Shown: positions 53,227 through 62,400 of the stretch, in pieces
How positions within the stretch are numbered: the stretch's first letter is position 1
Layout: each line of letters opens with the position of its first letter
Origin: Dysgonomonas sp. BGC7
GTDB lineage: Bacteria; Bacteroidota; Bacteroidia; Bacteroidales; Dysgonomonadaceae
DNA length: 64,000 nucleotides
Assembly (NCBI RefSeq): GCF_001261735.1
Contig: NZ_CVRP01000007.1
Span: forward strand, 573,711 to 637,710
Direction of reading: 5' to 3'
Notes under the pieces: generated by a model
The model's database searches: none
Seen by the model: only the letters and a program-made list of their open reading frames with translations
Told to the model about the DNA's origin: nothing
Translations under genes and position numbers: made by a program

Positions 53227-55647
53227 TTAGAATGGATATCCTACAGCAATGTGCCATGCTCCGTTTGATTTAAATTTGAATGGATCTTTAATCGGCCAGT
53301 TAGTAGTACTTGGATCTCCACTCGGATCATAAGCTTTCCATCCTCTATCGAGACGAATAAGAACGAATTCGAAATCGAGACGGATTCCCAGCCCCCATGA
53401 AACAGCTATTTCTTTGTAAAATTTATTAAACTTAAACATGCCTCTTTCTTGTTTCTCATACTCTTTTATTGTCCAGATGTTACCTGCGTCTAAGAATGCT
53501 CCCAATTCTAATATCCAGAACAACTTACTACGGTATTCTATACTTCCATCGAGGCGTATATCTCCCGAATGGAAATAGAAGTTGTCCCGTTCTTTAACCC
53601 GTCCTTCTTCATTTGTATCCTGAAAGTAATATGATCCAGGGCCAAGCTCTCGTATAGCCCATCCTCTGACACTGTTAGCTCCTCCCGAGAAGAATCTTTT
53701 TTGGATAGGGATTTGTTGGTTGTTGCCATAGGGGAAGGCTAAACCACCGCCAATGTGCCATGCTATGGAGTTCTTTTCATCTACCTGATAGGTCTTGCTA
53801 TAGTCTACAATACCTCTGACATATTGGGCATAATTTGTGCCAAATATTTGTTTCGATCCATACGCATCTTTCTTCGCATCGGTTAGGGCAGCTGCTAAAG
53901 CCAAGACATTACCTGCACTTTCTATTGACGCTCTCAGTGAGTAGATGGGTTTGTTGCGACGAGTAGGTGAAGCTACATTCGATCGGGAAAAGGTATAGCC
54001 GGAACTCATTATAAAGTGGTCATTGAAACTATATTGTTGAGCTGCCGCCGATAATTCATTGTAGAACTTCTGGTTTAATTGATCCTTTGGTAAGTGCACA
54101 TAGCTAATGTCTATCAGGTCGAAGGAATGGCGGTTTAGAGACATACGTCTATCTTGCCAGATGTATTTAATACCTGTAGATAATACCGTTCGGGTAAAGA
54201 AACCGGGACGCCGCTGAAAAGAATAGCTCGTGTTGAACTGTGTAGAGGCATGTATCTGCCGCCTAAAGTCTTTCTTCAAGAATGGAAACATAAACCGGGG
54301 AAAAGTAAGAGATGTTTCTCCTCCTATCTCAAAGTAGTTTTCGGAAAAACTCGCAAAATTGGGTGTAATAGCCTCATATGCTCCCTGTATCTTAATATTG
54401 AAGAGTTCGGATCCTCTGAAAACATTTCTGTGCAGATAGCCTAATCCTGCACCTACTCCAATATATCCGCCCGAATTGGTAACTTCCACTTCATCGGAGA
54501 TTCCCTGTTTTTTATCAGGTACGCATGTTATGGTACAGCGTAGTTTTGTAGAATCATTCTCCCAAAACTCAGTATAGCTGATATTTACGTTTTTTAGTAT
54601 CTGTAGCTGAGACAAAGCACTGTAGGTAAGTGTTGTCATATTTTCATCAAAAAATGCTCCCGGTACTATGTAGCAATTATTGAGTATAATATGAGGTTTT
54701 ATATATTCTCCCCTTGGACCATACTTTATCTTATAGCCGTTTCTTTCATATACTTCCGATTCTTTGTACTGGCTGATATCTCCATCTTCCAACGGGTTGT
54801 AATCAATGTATAGTTCAACTTCTTTTACGATATATCTATGATGCGGGGTTTCTACTTCCTGCCCATTGAGAGAGCGAAGTAGAAAAGGATAGAGATTCAG
54901 GTCTAATGAAACCTTGTTGTTGCCTATAGTTGTGTCAGCTTCAAATCCTACGTATTCTTTATTAAAAGCATAATATCCTGTACGTCTGAAAACGGAGGAA
55001 ATTCTCTCTCTTTCTTTGTCCAGCATATCCAGATCGAAAGGAGTGCCGGGGCGTACCAATGTGTTGTGACGTAGTATAGTGTCCATTGTATACTTAATGT
55101 TGGCAGACTCAGCATCCGGTTGTTTATTATACTTCCGTAATAAAAAGATCGGATTCGATATTATACTGTCATTTACGTCTATATTGTATTCACTTATTCG
55201 GTAAGGATCTCCGGCCTTAATATTATATACTATTTTAGCTTTCTTTTTGTTTAAGTCTACAGTAGGAGTGATCTCAGCATTCAGATATCCTTTATTTGTC
55301 ATGATTTGCTTGAGATCGATAATTGTTTGATGCATGAGTGTGCTATCGTAGAGTACGGGCGGATCTCCTGCATTTCTAAGTGTTCGGTTTACCCATTTGG
55401 TGGTATCGGAGCCGGACAGATTATATATAAAAAGAGGAAGCTTAAATATAGAGAATGTCTTATAGTTGGGCTTTTGTTTTATATAGGTTTCTATCTCATA
55501 TGTAGGAATGACCTTCTTATCACTTTTTACGCTTGCATTTGCTAATAAGTATTCTCCATCGGGTACAAATTTTGTGGAACTACACGACTGTATAAGTATA
55601 GCACATAAAACAGCAAGCAAAGGGATTTTGAACAACTTATTTTTCAT
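53227..55647 (-). CDS. tamL: TamL: lipoprotein TamA/BamA-like (Omp85 family) outer-membrane protein
   Basis: About 806 residues from ATG at 55647 (ATG at 55656 is possible; an in-frame TTG at 55680 is unlikely). The lipobox LIQSC places a lipid anchor on an Omp85 protein, the hallmark of Bacteroidota TamL. POTRA-like repeats fill about 40-420 (TPTYEIETYIKQKPNYK-like start, GYLNAEITPTVDLNKKKAKI, KVSLDLNLYPFL). The C-terminal 16-strand-type barrel has the conserved RFFSGGANSVRGWAIRELGPG loop (VRGW being the Omp85 motif) and ends WHIAVGYPF. It is thought to help assemble outer-membrane proteins with TamB; tamB is not adjacent here. It lies divergent to a VOC/TrmH gene pair. Confidence 0.9.
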   Translation of the reverse strand: MKNKLFKIPLLAVLCAILIQSCSSTKFVPDGEYLLANASVKSDKKVIPTYEIETYIKQKPNYKTFSIFKLPLFIYNLSGSDTTKWVNRTLRNAGDPPVLYDSTLMHQTIIDLKQIMTNKGYLNAEITPTVDLNKKKAKIVYNIKAGDPYRISEYNIDVNDSIISNPIFLLRKYNKQPDAESANIKYTMDTILRHNTLVRPGTPFDLDMLDKERERISSVFRRTGYYAFNKEYVGFEADTTIGNNKVSLDLNLYPFLLRSLNGQEVETPHHRYIVKEVELYIDYNPLEDGDISQYKESEVYERNGYKIKYGPRGEYIKPHIILNNCYIVPGAFFDENMTTLTYSALSQLQILKNVNISYTEFWENDSTKLRCTITCVPDKKQGISDEVEVTNSGGYIGVGAGLGYLHRNVFRGSELFNIKIQGAYEAITPNFASFSENYFEIGGETSLTFPRFMFPFLKKDFRRQIHASTQFNTSYSFQRRPGFFTRTVLSTGIKYIWQDRRMSLNRHSFDLIDISYVHLPKDQLNQKFYNELSAAAQQYSFNDHFIMSSGYTFSRSNVASPTRRNKPIYSLRASIESAGNVLALAAALTDAKKDAYGSKQIFGTNYAQYVRGIVDYSKTYQVDEKNSIAWHIGGGLAFPYGNNQQIPIQKRFFSGGANSVRGWAIRELGPGSYYFQDTNEEGRVKERDNFYFHSGDIRLDGSIEYRSKLFWILELGAFLDAGNIWTIKEYEKQERGMFKFNKFYKEIAVSWGLGIRLDFEFVLIRLDRGWKAYDPSGDPSTTNWPIKDPFKFKSNGAWHIAVGYPF

Positions 55648-55765
55648 AAGCGACATACCGGTACAAATTCTATTTATCAAATGAACGACAAATTTAGGGT
55701 TTTAATTGTTTCTTTTTGTAGTTTTGTTGAGAAAAGAGTATAAAGTATTTTTGAAAAATATATAA

Positions 55766-56167
55766 ATGAAACTCCATCACACTGCTATTTGGGTTAATGA
55801 TCTAGCATTAATCAGAGATTATTATATAGATCATTTTGGTGCTAAGAGTAATGATCTGTACGAAAATAGTCAGACTGGATTTAGAAGCTATTTCTTAACG
55901 TTCTCTTCGGGATCTCAATTAGAAATTATGCACAGAGAGGATATTCCTGATAATCTGAATGATAATATTCGGCAATATAAAGGATATATTCATCTTGCTT
56001 TTGCTGTAAATACTAAAGAAGAAGTAGACAAGAAAGCTCAGGAATTGTCTGTGAGCGGTTATCAAATATTGAGAGGTCCCAGAATTACCGGAGATGGCTA
56101 TTACGAATTCGAAACGGTAGACCCTGAGGGTAATAGGCTCGAAGTATTATATAGAGATCATATTTAA
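55766..56167 (+). CDS. VOC (glyoxalase/bleomycin-resistance fold) family protein
   Basis: A 133-residue protein of one VOC module with two beta-alpha-beta-beta-beta units. Likely metal ligands are His near the start (MKLHHTAIWVNDL), a glutamate in QLEIMH, HLAFAV and the E of EVLY near the C-terminus. Superfamily members act as glyoxalase I, dioxygenases or resistance proteins; the substrate cannot be told. It lies two bases before the TrmH methyltransferase gene and is surely co-transcribed with it. Confidence 0.87.
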   Translation: MKLHHTAIWVNDLALIRDYYIDHFGAKSNDLYENSQTGFRSYFLTFSSGSQLEIMHREDIPDNLNDNIRQYKGYIHLAFAVNTKEEVDKKAQELSVSGYQILRGPRITGDGYYEFETVDPEGNRLEVLYRDHI

Positions 56168-56169
56168 TT

Positions 56170-56922
56170 ATGGATTTAAGTAAAAGTAAACTAAAATATA
56201 TACGCTCTCTTAAAGAGAAGAAATATAGGACAGAGTTTGGTACATTTGTTGCTGAAGGAAATAAACTTGTAACAGACCTACTTCCTTTTATAAAGTGTCA
56301 ATTATTAATTGGAACTCATACATTTTTAGAAGGTCTTGATGTTTCGGATGTAGAAGATGTTATAGAAGTCACTGAAAGTCAGTTGGCACAAGCTAGCTTC
56401 TTGCAAAATCCACAACAGGTTTTAGCTGTTTTTTATCAACCTAAGCAGCCAGAGAATGTAAATGTAGATAGTCAGTTGACAATTGCTCTTGACGGAATAC
56501 AAGATCCGGGAAATTTAGGGACTATAATACGTTTGGCAGACTGGTATGGAATTCATAATATATTTTGTTCGCAGGACACCGCAGATGTATATAACCCTAA
56601 AGTAGTACAGGCTACTATGGGTGCTTTGGCTAGGGTATCTGTTCATTATACAGATTTGTCAGTCTTTTTGATCAGGAACAAACATCTGCCTATCTATGGA
56701 ACTTTGCTTGATGGTAAAAATATGTACGAACAGACTATTTCCGAAAATGGAATTATTGTGATGGGAAATGAGGGAAACGGAATACGCCCTGAAATAGAAA
56801 AACTGATAACCCAAAGACTCTATATACCAAATTATCCTTTGGGAAGCTCTACTTCAGAATCTCTTAATGTAGCCATAGCTACAGCTATTATTTGTGCAGA
56901 ATTTAGAAGACGGATTTTATAA
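56170..56922 (+). CDS. TrmH/SpoU-family RNA 2'-O-methyltransferase
   Basis: A 250-residue SPOUT methyltransferase with an N-terminal RNA-binding L30e-like domain (LKYIRSLKEKKYRTEFGTFV and AEGNKLVTDLL). The knotted catalytic domain carries all three motifs: DGIQDPGNLGTIIRLADWYG, VMGNEGNGI and SSTSESLNVAIATAI. It 2'-O-methylates a ribose in rRNA or tRNA; the position is not deducible. Overlap of gene order with tamL (divergent) is common in the phylum. It follows the VOC gene by two bases. Confidence 0.93.
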   Translation: MDLSKSKLKYIRSLKEKKYRTEFGTFVAEGNKLVTDLLPFIKCQLLIGTHTFLEGLDVSDVEDVIEVTESQLAQASFLQNPQQVLAVFYQPKQPENVNVDSQLTIALDGIQDPGNLGTIIRLADWYGIHNIFCSQDTADVYNPKVVQATMGALARVSVHYTDLSVFLIRNKHLPIYGTLLDGKNMYEQTISENGIIVMGNEGNGIRPEIEKLITQRLYIPNYPLGSSTSESLNVAIATAIICAEFRRRIL

Positions 56923-56955
56923 TTCCGGACATTTAGTTTCTGATTAAGTCAGATT

Positions 56956-57369
56956 CTAGCTATGCTGGAATATTCTTTCCATAACAATATAATCGTATCC
57001 GTTTTTTGTAAATTGTTTGTCAGTTTCTTCATATCCGAATTTTTTATAAAAGTCTATAGCCTCTTTCCTCGAATTACACCACAGACGTTCTAGTTTCATA
57101 TCATTGGCATAGTCTATAAGCCACTGCATGAGGGCTGACGCATATCCTTTTTGTTGCATACTGTTAAGAGTAGCTAGTTTTCGGAATTGGACATCTCGTC
57201 CGTGTAGAAAAATGGACATGACTGAAACCAGAGAATTGTTCTCATATACTCCGACATGAATAGCCCGATCATCGTCTTGTAGTTTTACAAAATCAACATC
57301 TTTCTCAGGGTACATTACTTGTTGGCGTATGGTTAAAACCTCTCCATAAGGAGCTTCGGATATTATCAT
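56956..57369 (-). CDS. GNAT-family N-acetyltransferase
   Basis: A 137-residue protein with the GNAT core: VGVYENNSLVSVMSIF (beta2-3), RKLATLNSMQQKGYASALMQ (acetyl-CoA pyrophosphate loop, Q-Q-K-G-Y-A), LWCNSRKEAIDFYKKFGYEE and a C-terminal strand. It acetylates an unknown small amine or protein N-terminus. It is encoded five bases downstream of the DUF3943 gene on the same strand. Confidence 0.9.
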   Translation of the reverse strand: MIISEAPYGEVLTIRQQVMYPEKDVDFVKLQDDDRAIHVGVYENNSLVSVMSIFLHGRDVQFRKLATLNSMQQKGYASALMQWLIDYANDMKLERLWCNSRKEAIDFYKKFGYEETDKQFTKNGYDYIVMERIFQHS

Positions 57370-57374
57370 AGTTT

Positions 57375-58856
57375 TTAGAATTTATAAGTTAGCATCAGAC
57401 GACCTTCAGATGTATTAGAGAATACGTCAGAAAAATACTTGTAGTTCGTATCACGAGTATAATTGTAATAGATTCCGGTAAGAAACATGTGTCTGGTCAG
57501 TCTCAGATCTGCTCTGAGGCTGGCTGCATGAAGTATGGCTTGTGACCTATCTCCCTGATAATCGAATTCGTGGACGTCGATCGTATCCCAGTCTATATCT
57601 TCCGGATAACCTTTCCACGTAAACATACGATACATTTCATAGTTTCCGGAGATGCTTAGTCTATCTTTATAAGCGAGATTGAATCCGGCTTTAGTACTGA
57701 ACCCACTAGCCAGATTATAGTTTCTTTGATCTACTTTATAATGGTCGCTGAGAGTACCTCCAAGTATAATTAAGTTAGAGTGTAGGAAAGCATCGAATGA
57801 GAAGCTACGGGTTCTGTTGCTTCTGTATATTAGCCCTACACCGGCTGATGCTGGTGTACAAAATTTATAAGGTATTTTGTTAGAAACACTTGAGATAGTG
57901 TCTGAATCATAATAATCGAAATGCTGATAAAATCCTAGACTAAGGAAATCTTTCTGTGTGTCTACCAGATCTGTGACATACAATCGGCCTATAATATTTA
58001 ACTGACTGAGCAAAGGCTGCGAACTATGAACATTGAGGTTACCCTTAAATGTAAAGTAATCGTAAGGCTTTTCATTTTCGGCTGAAAATCTATCGCCATA
58101 CTCTATGTTTACATCCATTGCAGCACCAACTCCTTTGTCTAATATCTCTCCTTTTAGTTCCAGAACACGTACTCCGGCAGAGACTTCAACACTCACATCC
58201 GGTACTCCGAATTGTTTTCCTGATGTAGAACGTCTTTTCCATGCATCGCCACTGATAATACGGCTGAGCCCACGCGTAGGAGCAATGATAAAACCGGCTA
58301 GCTCTCGGCCAAACCTATTTCTACCCGTTCTTCTGTCATCCAAAACAAGATCAGATGTGCGATAAAATACTTCCCCCAATGATAACCCTCCTATAGGGGT
58401 TGCTATAATGTCGTTTATAGAAGGATATTCATTTTCCATAAAAAGCTCCCACATTGCACTTCCTCCCAAAGCAAAAAGTCCGGACTCCCAATAGTTAAAC
58501 CCATTAGAGCGGGCTGAATTGTAATATAAGCTACCATGATAAGGATGTAGAAACATATTTGTTCCCATCTGGTCGTTATCGAAAACAAAACCATGTTTAA
58601 GATTCTTTTTTATGGTATGAATATTGATATAAGCAAAGTCTGCTTTTTGGACATATCTGTCAAAAGCCCAAATACTCATATTCAATCCTACTATTTTTGA
58701 CGCTGCCAGCCAACCATTCTTTTTAGAATAGTATGCAATGTCGAGCGAATCGGCAGGTTTGGGCGGGGCTACCTGATAGCGGATCGCGAACTGTGCATGC
58801 GCCGAAGTGGAGATTATAATTATTAAGAGGAAAACGGGGATTAGTTTGTTTCGCAT
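57375..58856 (-). CDS. DUF3943 exported, outer-membrane-type protein
   Basis: A 493-residue protein with a signal peptide (MRNKLIPVFLLIIIISTSAHAQ). The conserved N-terminal DUF3943 block is at about 80-200 (FDNDQMGTNMFLHPYHGSLY, GFNYWESGLFALGGSAMWEL, ENEYPSINDIIATPIGGLSL). A beta-rich C-terminal half with barrel-like strands ends RLMLTYKF, the terminal phenylalanine of outer-membrane barrels. The function of the family is unknown to me. It is probably in an operon with the GNAT gene downstream. Confidence 0.85.
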   Translation of the reverse strand: MRNKLIPVFLLIIIISTSAHAQFAIRYQVAPPKPADSLDIAYYSKKNGWLAASKIVGLNMSIWAFDRYVQKADFAYINIHTIKKNLKHGFVFDNDQMGTNMFLHPYHGSLYYNSARSNGFNYWESGLFALGGSAMWELFMENEYPSINDIIATPIGGLSLGEVFYRTSDLVLDDRRTGRNRFGRELAGFIIAPTRGLSRIISGDAWKRRSTSGKQFGVPDVSVEVSAGVRVLELKGEILDKGVGAAMDVNIEYGDRFSAENEKPYDYFTFKGNLNVHSSQPLLSQLNIIGRLYVTDLVDTQKDFLSLGFYQHFDYYDSDTISSVSNKIPYKFCTPASAGVGLIYRSNRTRSFSFDAFLHSNLIILGGTLSDHYKVDQRNYNLASGFSTKAGFNLAYKDRLSISGNYEMYRMFTWKGYPEDIDWDTIDVHEFDYQGDRSQAILHAASLRADLRLTRHMFLTGIYYNYTRDTNYKYFSDVFSNTSEGRLMLTYKF

Positions 58857-58989
58857 TTTTACTCCGCATTATTTATTTTTATTGAGATGCAAATATAACA
58901 AAAACCCTTAACTATTGTTTAACAAATGCTAATTGCTCACCCTCTTTTTGTTTTTTACCTTTCATCTTGAATAATATTGGAGTATTTAG

Positions 58990-59020
58990 TTTACGGTTTA
59001 TCTATATTTAAGTAGATTTG
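58990..59020 (+). promoter_or_regulatory. Promoter of crcB with almost no leader
   Basis: TTTA (58990), a 19-base spacer and TAGATTTG (59013-59020) fit the consensus but for one base. The crcB ATG begins only six bases after the box, so the mRNA may be leaderless. Confidence 0.5.
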
Positions 59021-59025
59021 TATCT

Positions 59026-59382
59026 ATGATAAAGCAAATAATGTTGGTTGGTGCTGGAGGGGCTGTAGGGAGTATCTTGAGATTTCTTACATCTGTTTTT
59101 GTTGCACGTATCGAACCTTTTCCTTTTCCGGTTGCAACATTTTTTGTTAATATATTGGGTTGCTTTTGTATTGGCCTTTTCGCAAACCTTATTCCTTCAA
59201 ATAATCTACGGTTCTTGCTTATTACAGGTTTTTGTGGAGGTTTCACTACATTTTCCACTTTTGCTAATGAAACTTTAACGTTGGTAAATAACAACCATAT
59301 ACCCATTGCTGTTGTTTACGTAGTATCAAGCCTTGTATTTGGACTTGGAGCTGTTTGGTTAGGTATGTATCTTACAAAGTAA
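59026..59382 (+). CDS. crcB: Fluoride exporter CrcB/FluC
   Basis: A 118-residue, four-helix protein with GAGGAVGSILRFLTSVF, the pore asparagine in TFFVNILGCFCIGLF and the central GFCGGFTTFSTFANE motif (Phe box and sodium-site region). Fluc proteins form dual-topology dimers that let fluoride leak out of the cell. No fluoride riboswitch is recognisable in the 170 bases upstream. One gene only, so a homodimer is expected. Confidence 0.96.
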   Translation: MIKQIMLVGAGGAVGSILRFLTSVFVARIEPFPFPVATFFVNILGCFCIGLFANLIPSNNLRFLLITGFCGGFTTFSTFANETLTLVNNNHIPIAVVYVVSSLVFGLGAVWLGMYLTK

Positions 59383-59487
59383 ACAAATCGCAGATCTCTT
59401 AACGATATTTAATATTCTAATTTGTGAAATAACTACCTGTTATTCGTCTATATCATATAATCGAGAAATAATCCTATACATAATAAT

Positions 59488-62400
59488 ATGAACAAGCAAT
59501 TATTAATTAGTTTACTCCTTTTATTGAGCATCGGTATGATGGCACAAAAAGCAAACAATAAATATGAGAATGATTGGAGCCGAATTGAGAAGTTCTTGGA
59601 GGAGTCTCTTCCCCAATCGGCATTGAATGAAGTAAATACTGTTCTGAAGAAAGCATTTGCCGAGAAAAATAATACTCAGGTAATAAAGGCTCTTATATAT
59701 AAGAATAAATTGAATAGAGATATTGACCGTGACAGCGACAGTATTTATTCAGATCTTCAAACGCTTATTGTACAGACAAATAATGCTGTAGAAAAGGCTT
59801 TGTTGAATTCCATGTTGGCTGAGGTTTATTCTAATTATTATAGTGATAATAGTTGGCAGATAAACCGAAGGACGAATATTGCAGACTTTGTGCCGGAAGA
59901 CATTAATGAATGGAGTGGAAATATGTTCCTTGATAAAATTATAGAAAACCTCAACTTGTCTATACAAGATATTTCTACCTTAAAAAAACATACTACAAAG
60001 GAATATGATGATATAATAAATCTGGGGAGAGATACTGAAATATATCCGACTATATATGACTTTCTCATGAAGCGTGCTATTGATATATCTAAGAATATCA
60101 ATAGTATAAATTATGGTGATTCAGGACTAGAAAATACCGAAGTGAGTGTAGATGAGTTGGCTTTATTTGCTGAAGAATACACAAAACTGAATATAAAAAC
60201 AGGAGCAGATAAAAAACAATCTGTATTTCTTTATTATCAGGAATATCTGAGAGATCTGCTCGGACGAAATCTTACTTCCACAATTATTCTTACAGAGATG
60301 GATAAGATAGACTTTATATCTTCCGTTTCCGGTAATTTTAGTGGTAAGCCTGCCCATGATGCGTTAGTACGTTTAGAGAAAAAATATGAGAATAATGAGA
60401 CCAGTACAGAGGTTATTTCTAGAATTGTTAATTCGTACAATTGGGGCGAAATGTCCGTAGAGATTAATAAAGAGAAGTATGACTGGTTGAAGAAAGGAAT
60501 AGATAAATATCCTGAATCTTATGGAGCAAGACTTCTGAAAAGAGATTTGGCTCTTCTCGAAACACCCGATTTACAGGTACGGGGAAAAGGTATCATATAT
60601 CCGTCTAACTCAGTAAAAATAATACTTGAATATAAAAATACACAAGCGATATCTGATAAGCAGGATTTTAATCTTTACAAAATCGAAAAAGGGAGATATA
60701 GCCTTGTTAAAGCCTATCCAATGAGTCTTGCTTCGAAGACTACATATTTGTCTGACACATTAGCCCTTGACTTGGGTAAGCTTCCTGTCGGTAGGTATTG
60801 TTTATCAGACATCTCTTTAGATGAACTGAATAAAAAAGATGAAGATGTTGAAAGTGATTTTGTTTATTCCGGGTATAAATATAATCGGTTCGATTTTGTA
60901 GTAACCGGCCTTATTACTTTTTCTCGTAACAGCGCAAAGAGCGAATATGAAATCTTTGTTACCGATCGTATTTCCGGTAAGCCTCTTAAGAATGTGACTG
61001 TTACGGTGAAGCCTGTAAAAATGAAAAAGGAAGACGAAGACCCAATGCCTATCTTTTTGAAAACAAATACAATGGGAATTGCTACATATAAAGAAAAAGC
61101 ATTGACAGAGAAGGGCTCATATCGTTATCAGGTTGCACAATATACTGTTGCTTTGGGAGCAGATTCTTGCCTACAGGCAGAATCATTATCAGAGAATTCG
61201 TATCGTTGGAGTGTGAATCAGCCACAGATAGACAAAGGTCCTATTATTTCGGTTCTCACAGATAGAAGTGTGTATCGTCCCGGACAGACTTTGTTCTTTA
61301 AGGCAATAGCAATCGATAATAACTCTAATGTTATATCAGATAAAGGATTTGTTGTAAAATTGATGAACCCGAATAATGAAATTGTTTCTCAAAAAGAGAT
61401 AATAACTAACGATTTCGGTTCCATTTCGGGCGAATTTATCATACCTCAATCGGGATTACTCGGAAGATACCGAGTTGTTGTAGATAATAGTACAGCATCT
61501 GTTAATGTTGAAGAATATAAGCGTCCTACTTTCGAAATAACTTTCGACAAGATAGATAAGACATATTCTTTCGGAAAAAAAGTTATCCTCAAAGGTCATG
61601 CAAAGAATTTCTCCGGAGTAAGTTTGCAGGGGACTGATGTAAAATATACTATCACACGTGCCCAATTCAGTTTTTGGAACTGGAGAGGAGGCTACAAAGC
61701 TCCTTTTGACGATGGAACAGTAAAAACAAATGATGATGGTTCGTTTGAGATTTCGTTTACTCCCGAAGCCGGAGATGGTAAGAGTATGATGCGAACATCT
61801 CAACGACAGGTGTATTCTTTCGAAGTCACAGCTACAGTCACAGATGTGAATGGAGAAACCCAATCCAATACTTATTCTGTCACAGTAGGCAATGTCTCGA
61901 TGGCAATAAATATAGAGGTGGAGTCGCAAGTGGAAAAGAACAGTGTTTATAAATTAGGTATTATAGCTAAAAATCTGCAAGGTGTTGAAATAGAAACCTC
62001 AGGATCATACACTGTGTCTTTATTAGATGACAATGATTCTATTCAGTCGAAAGTAAAAGAAGGTGCTTTTAGGTCTGGAGAGCAAGATGCTTTGAAATCG
62101 GTACTGAAAACGCTTCCTTCCGGAAAATACCGTATTGAGGTAAAAGCCTTGGATAGTAATGGTGTTGAGGTAGATGGTAAGACCGATTTTATTTTATTTT
62201 CTTACTCCGACAAAAAGCCTCCTGTGAAATCTGAAGGATGGCTAGTAAACAAAAATAATACTTTCACGAAGGATGACCGACCTGTAGAAATCATTTATGG
62301 AGTATCGGGTAAAGATATAAATGTTCTGTATCAGCTATATAACAATAATGGAGTGATTGAACGTAGGTTTATAAAATTAAGCGATTCCAATCATAGTTTC

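Noticed and set aside
58857-59025. Fluoride riboswitch before crcB
   Set aside because: The conserved fluoride aptamer blocks could not be found; the space after the likely promoter is only a few bases.
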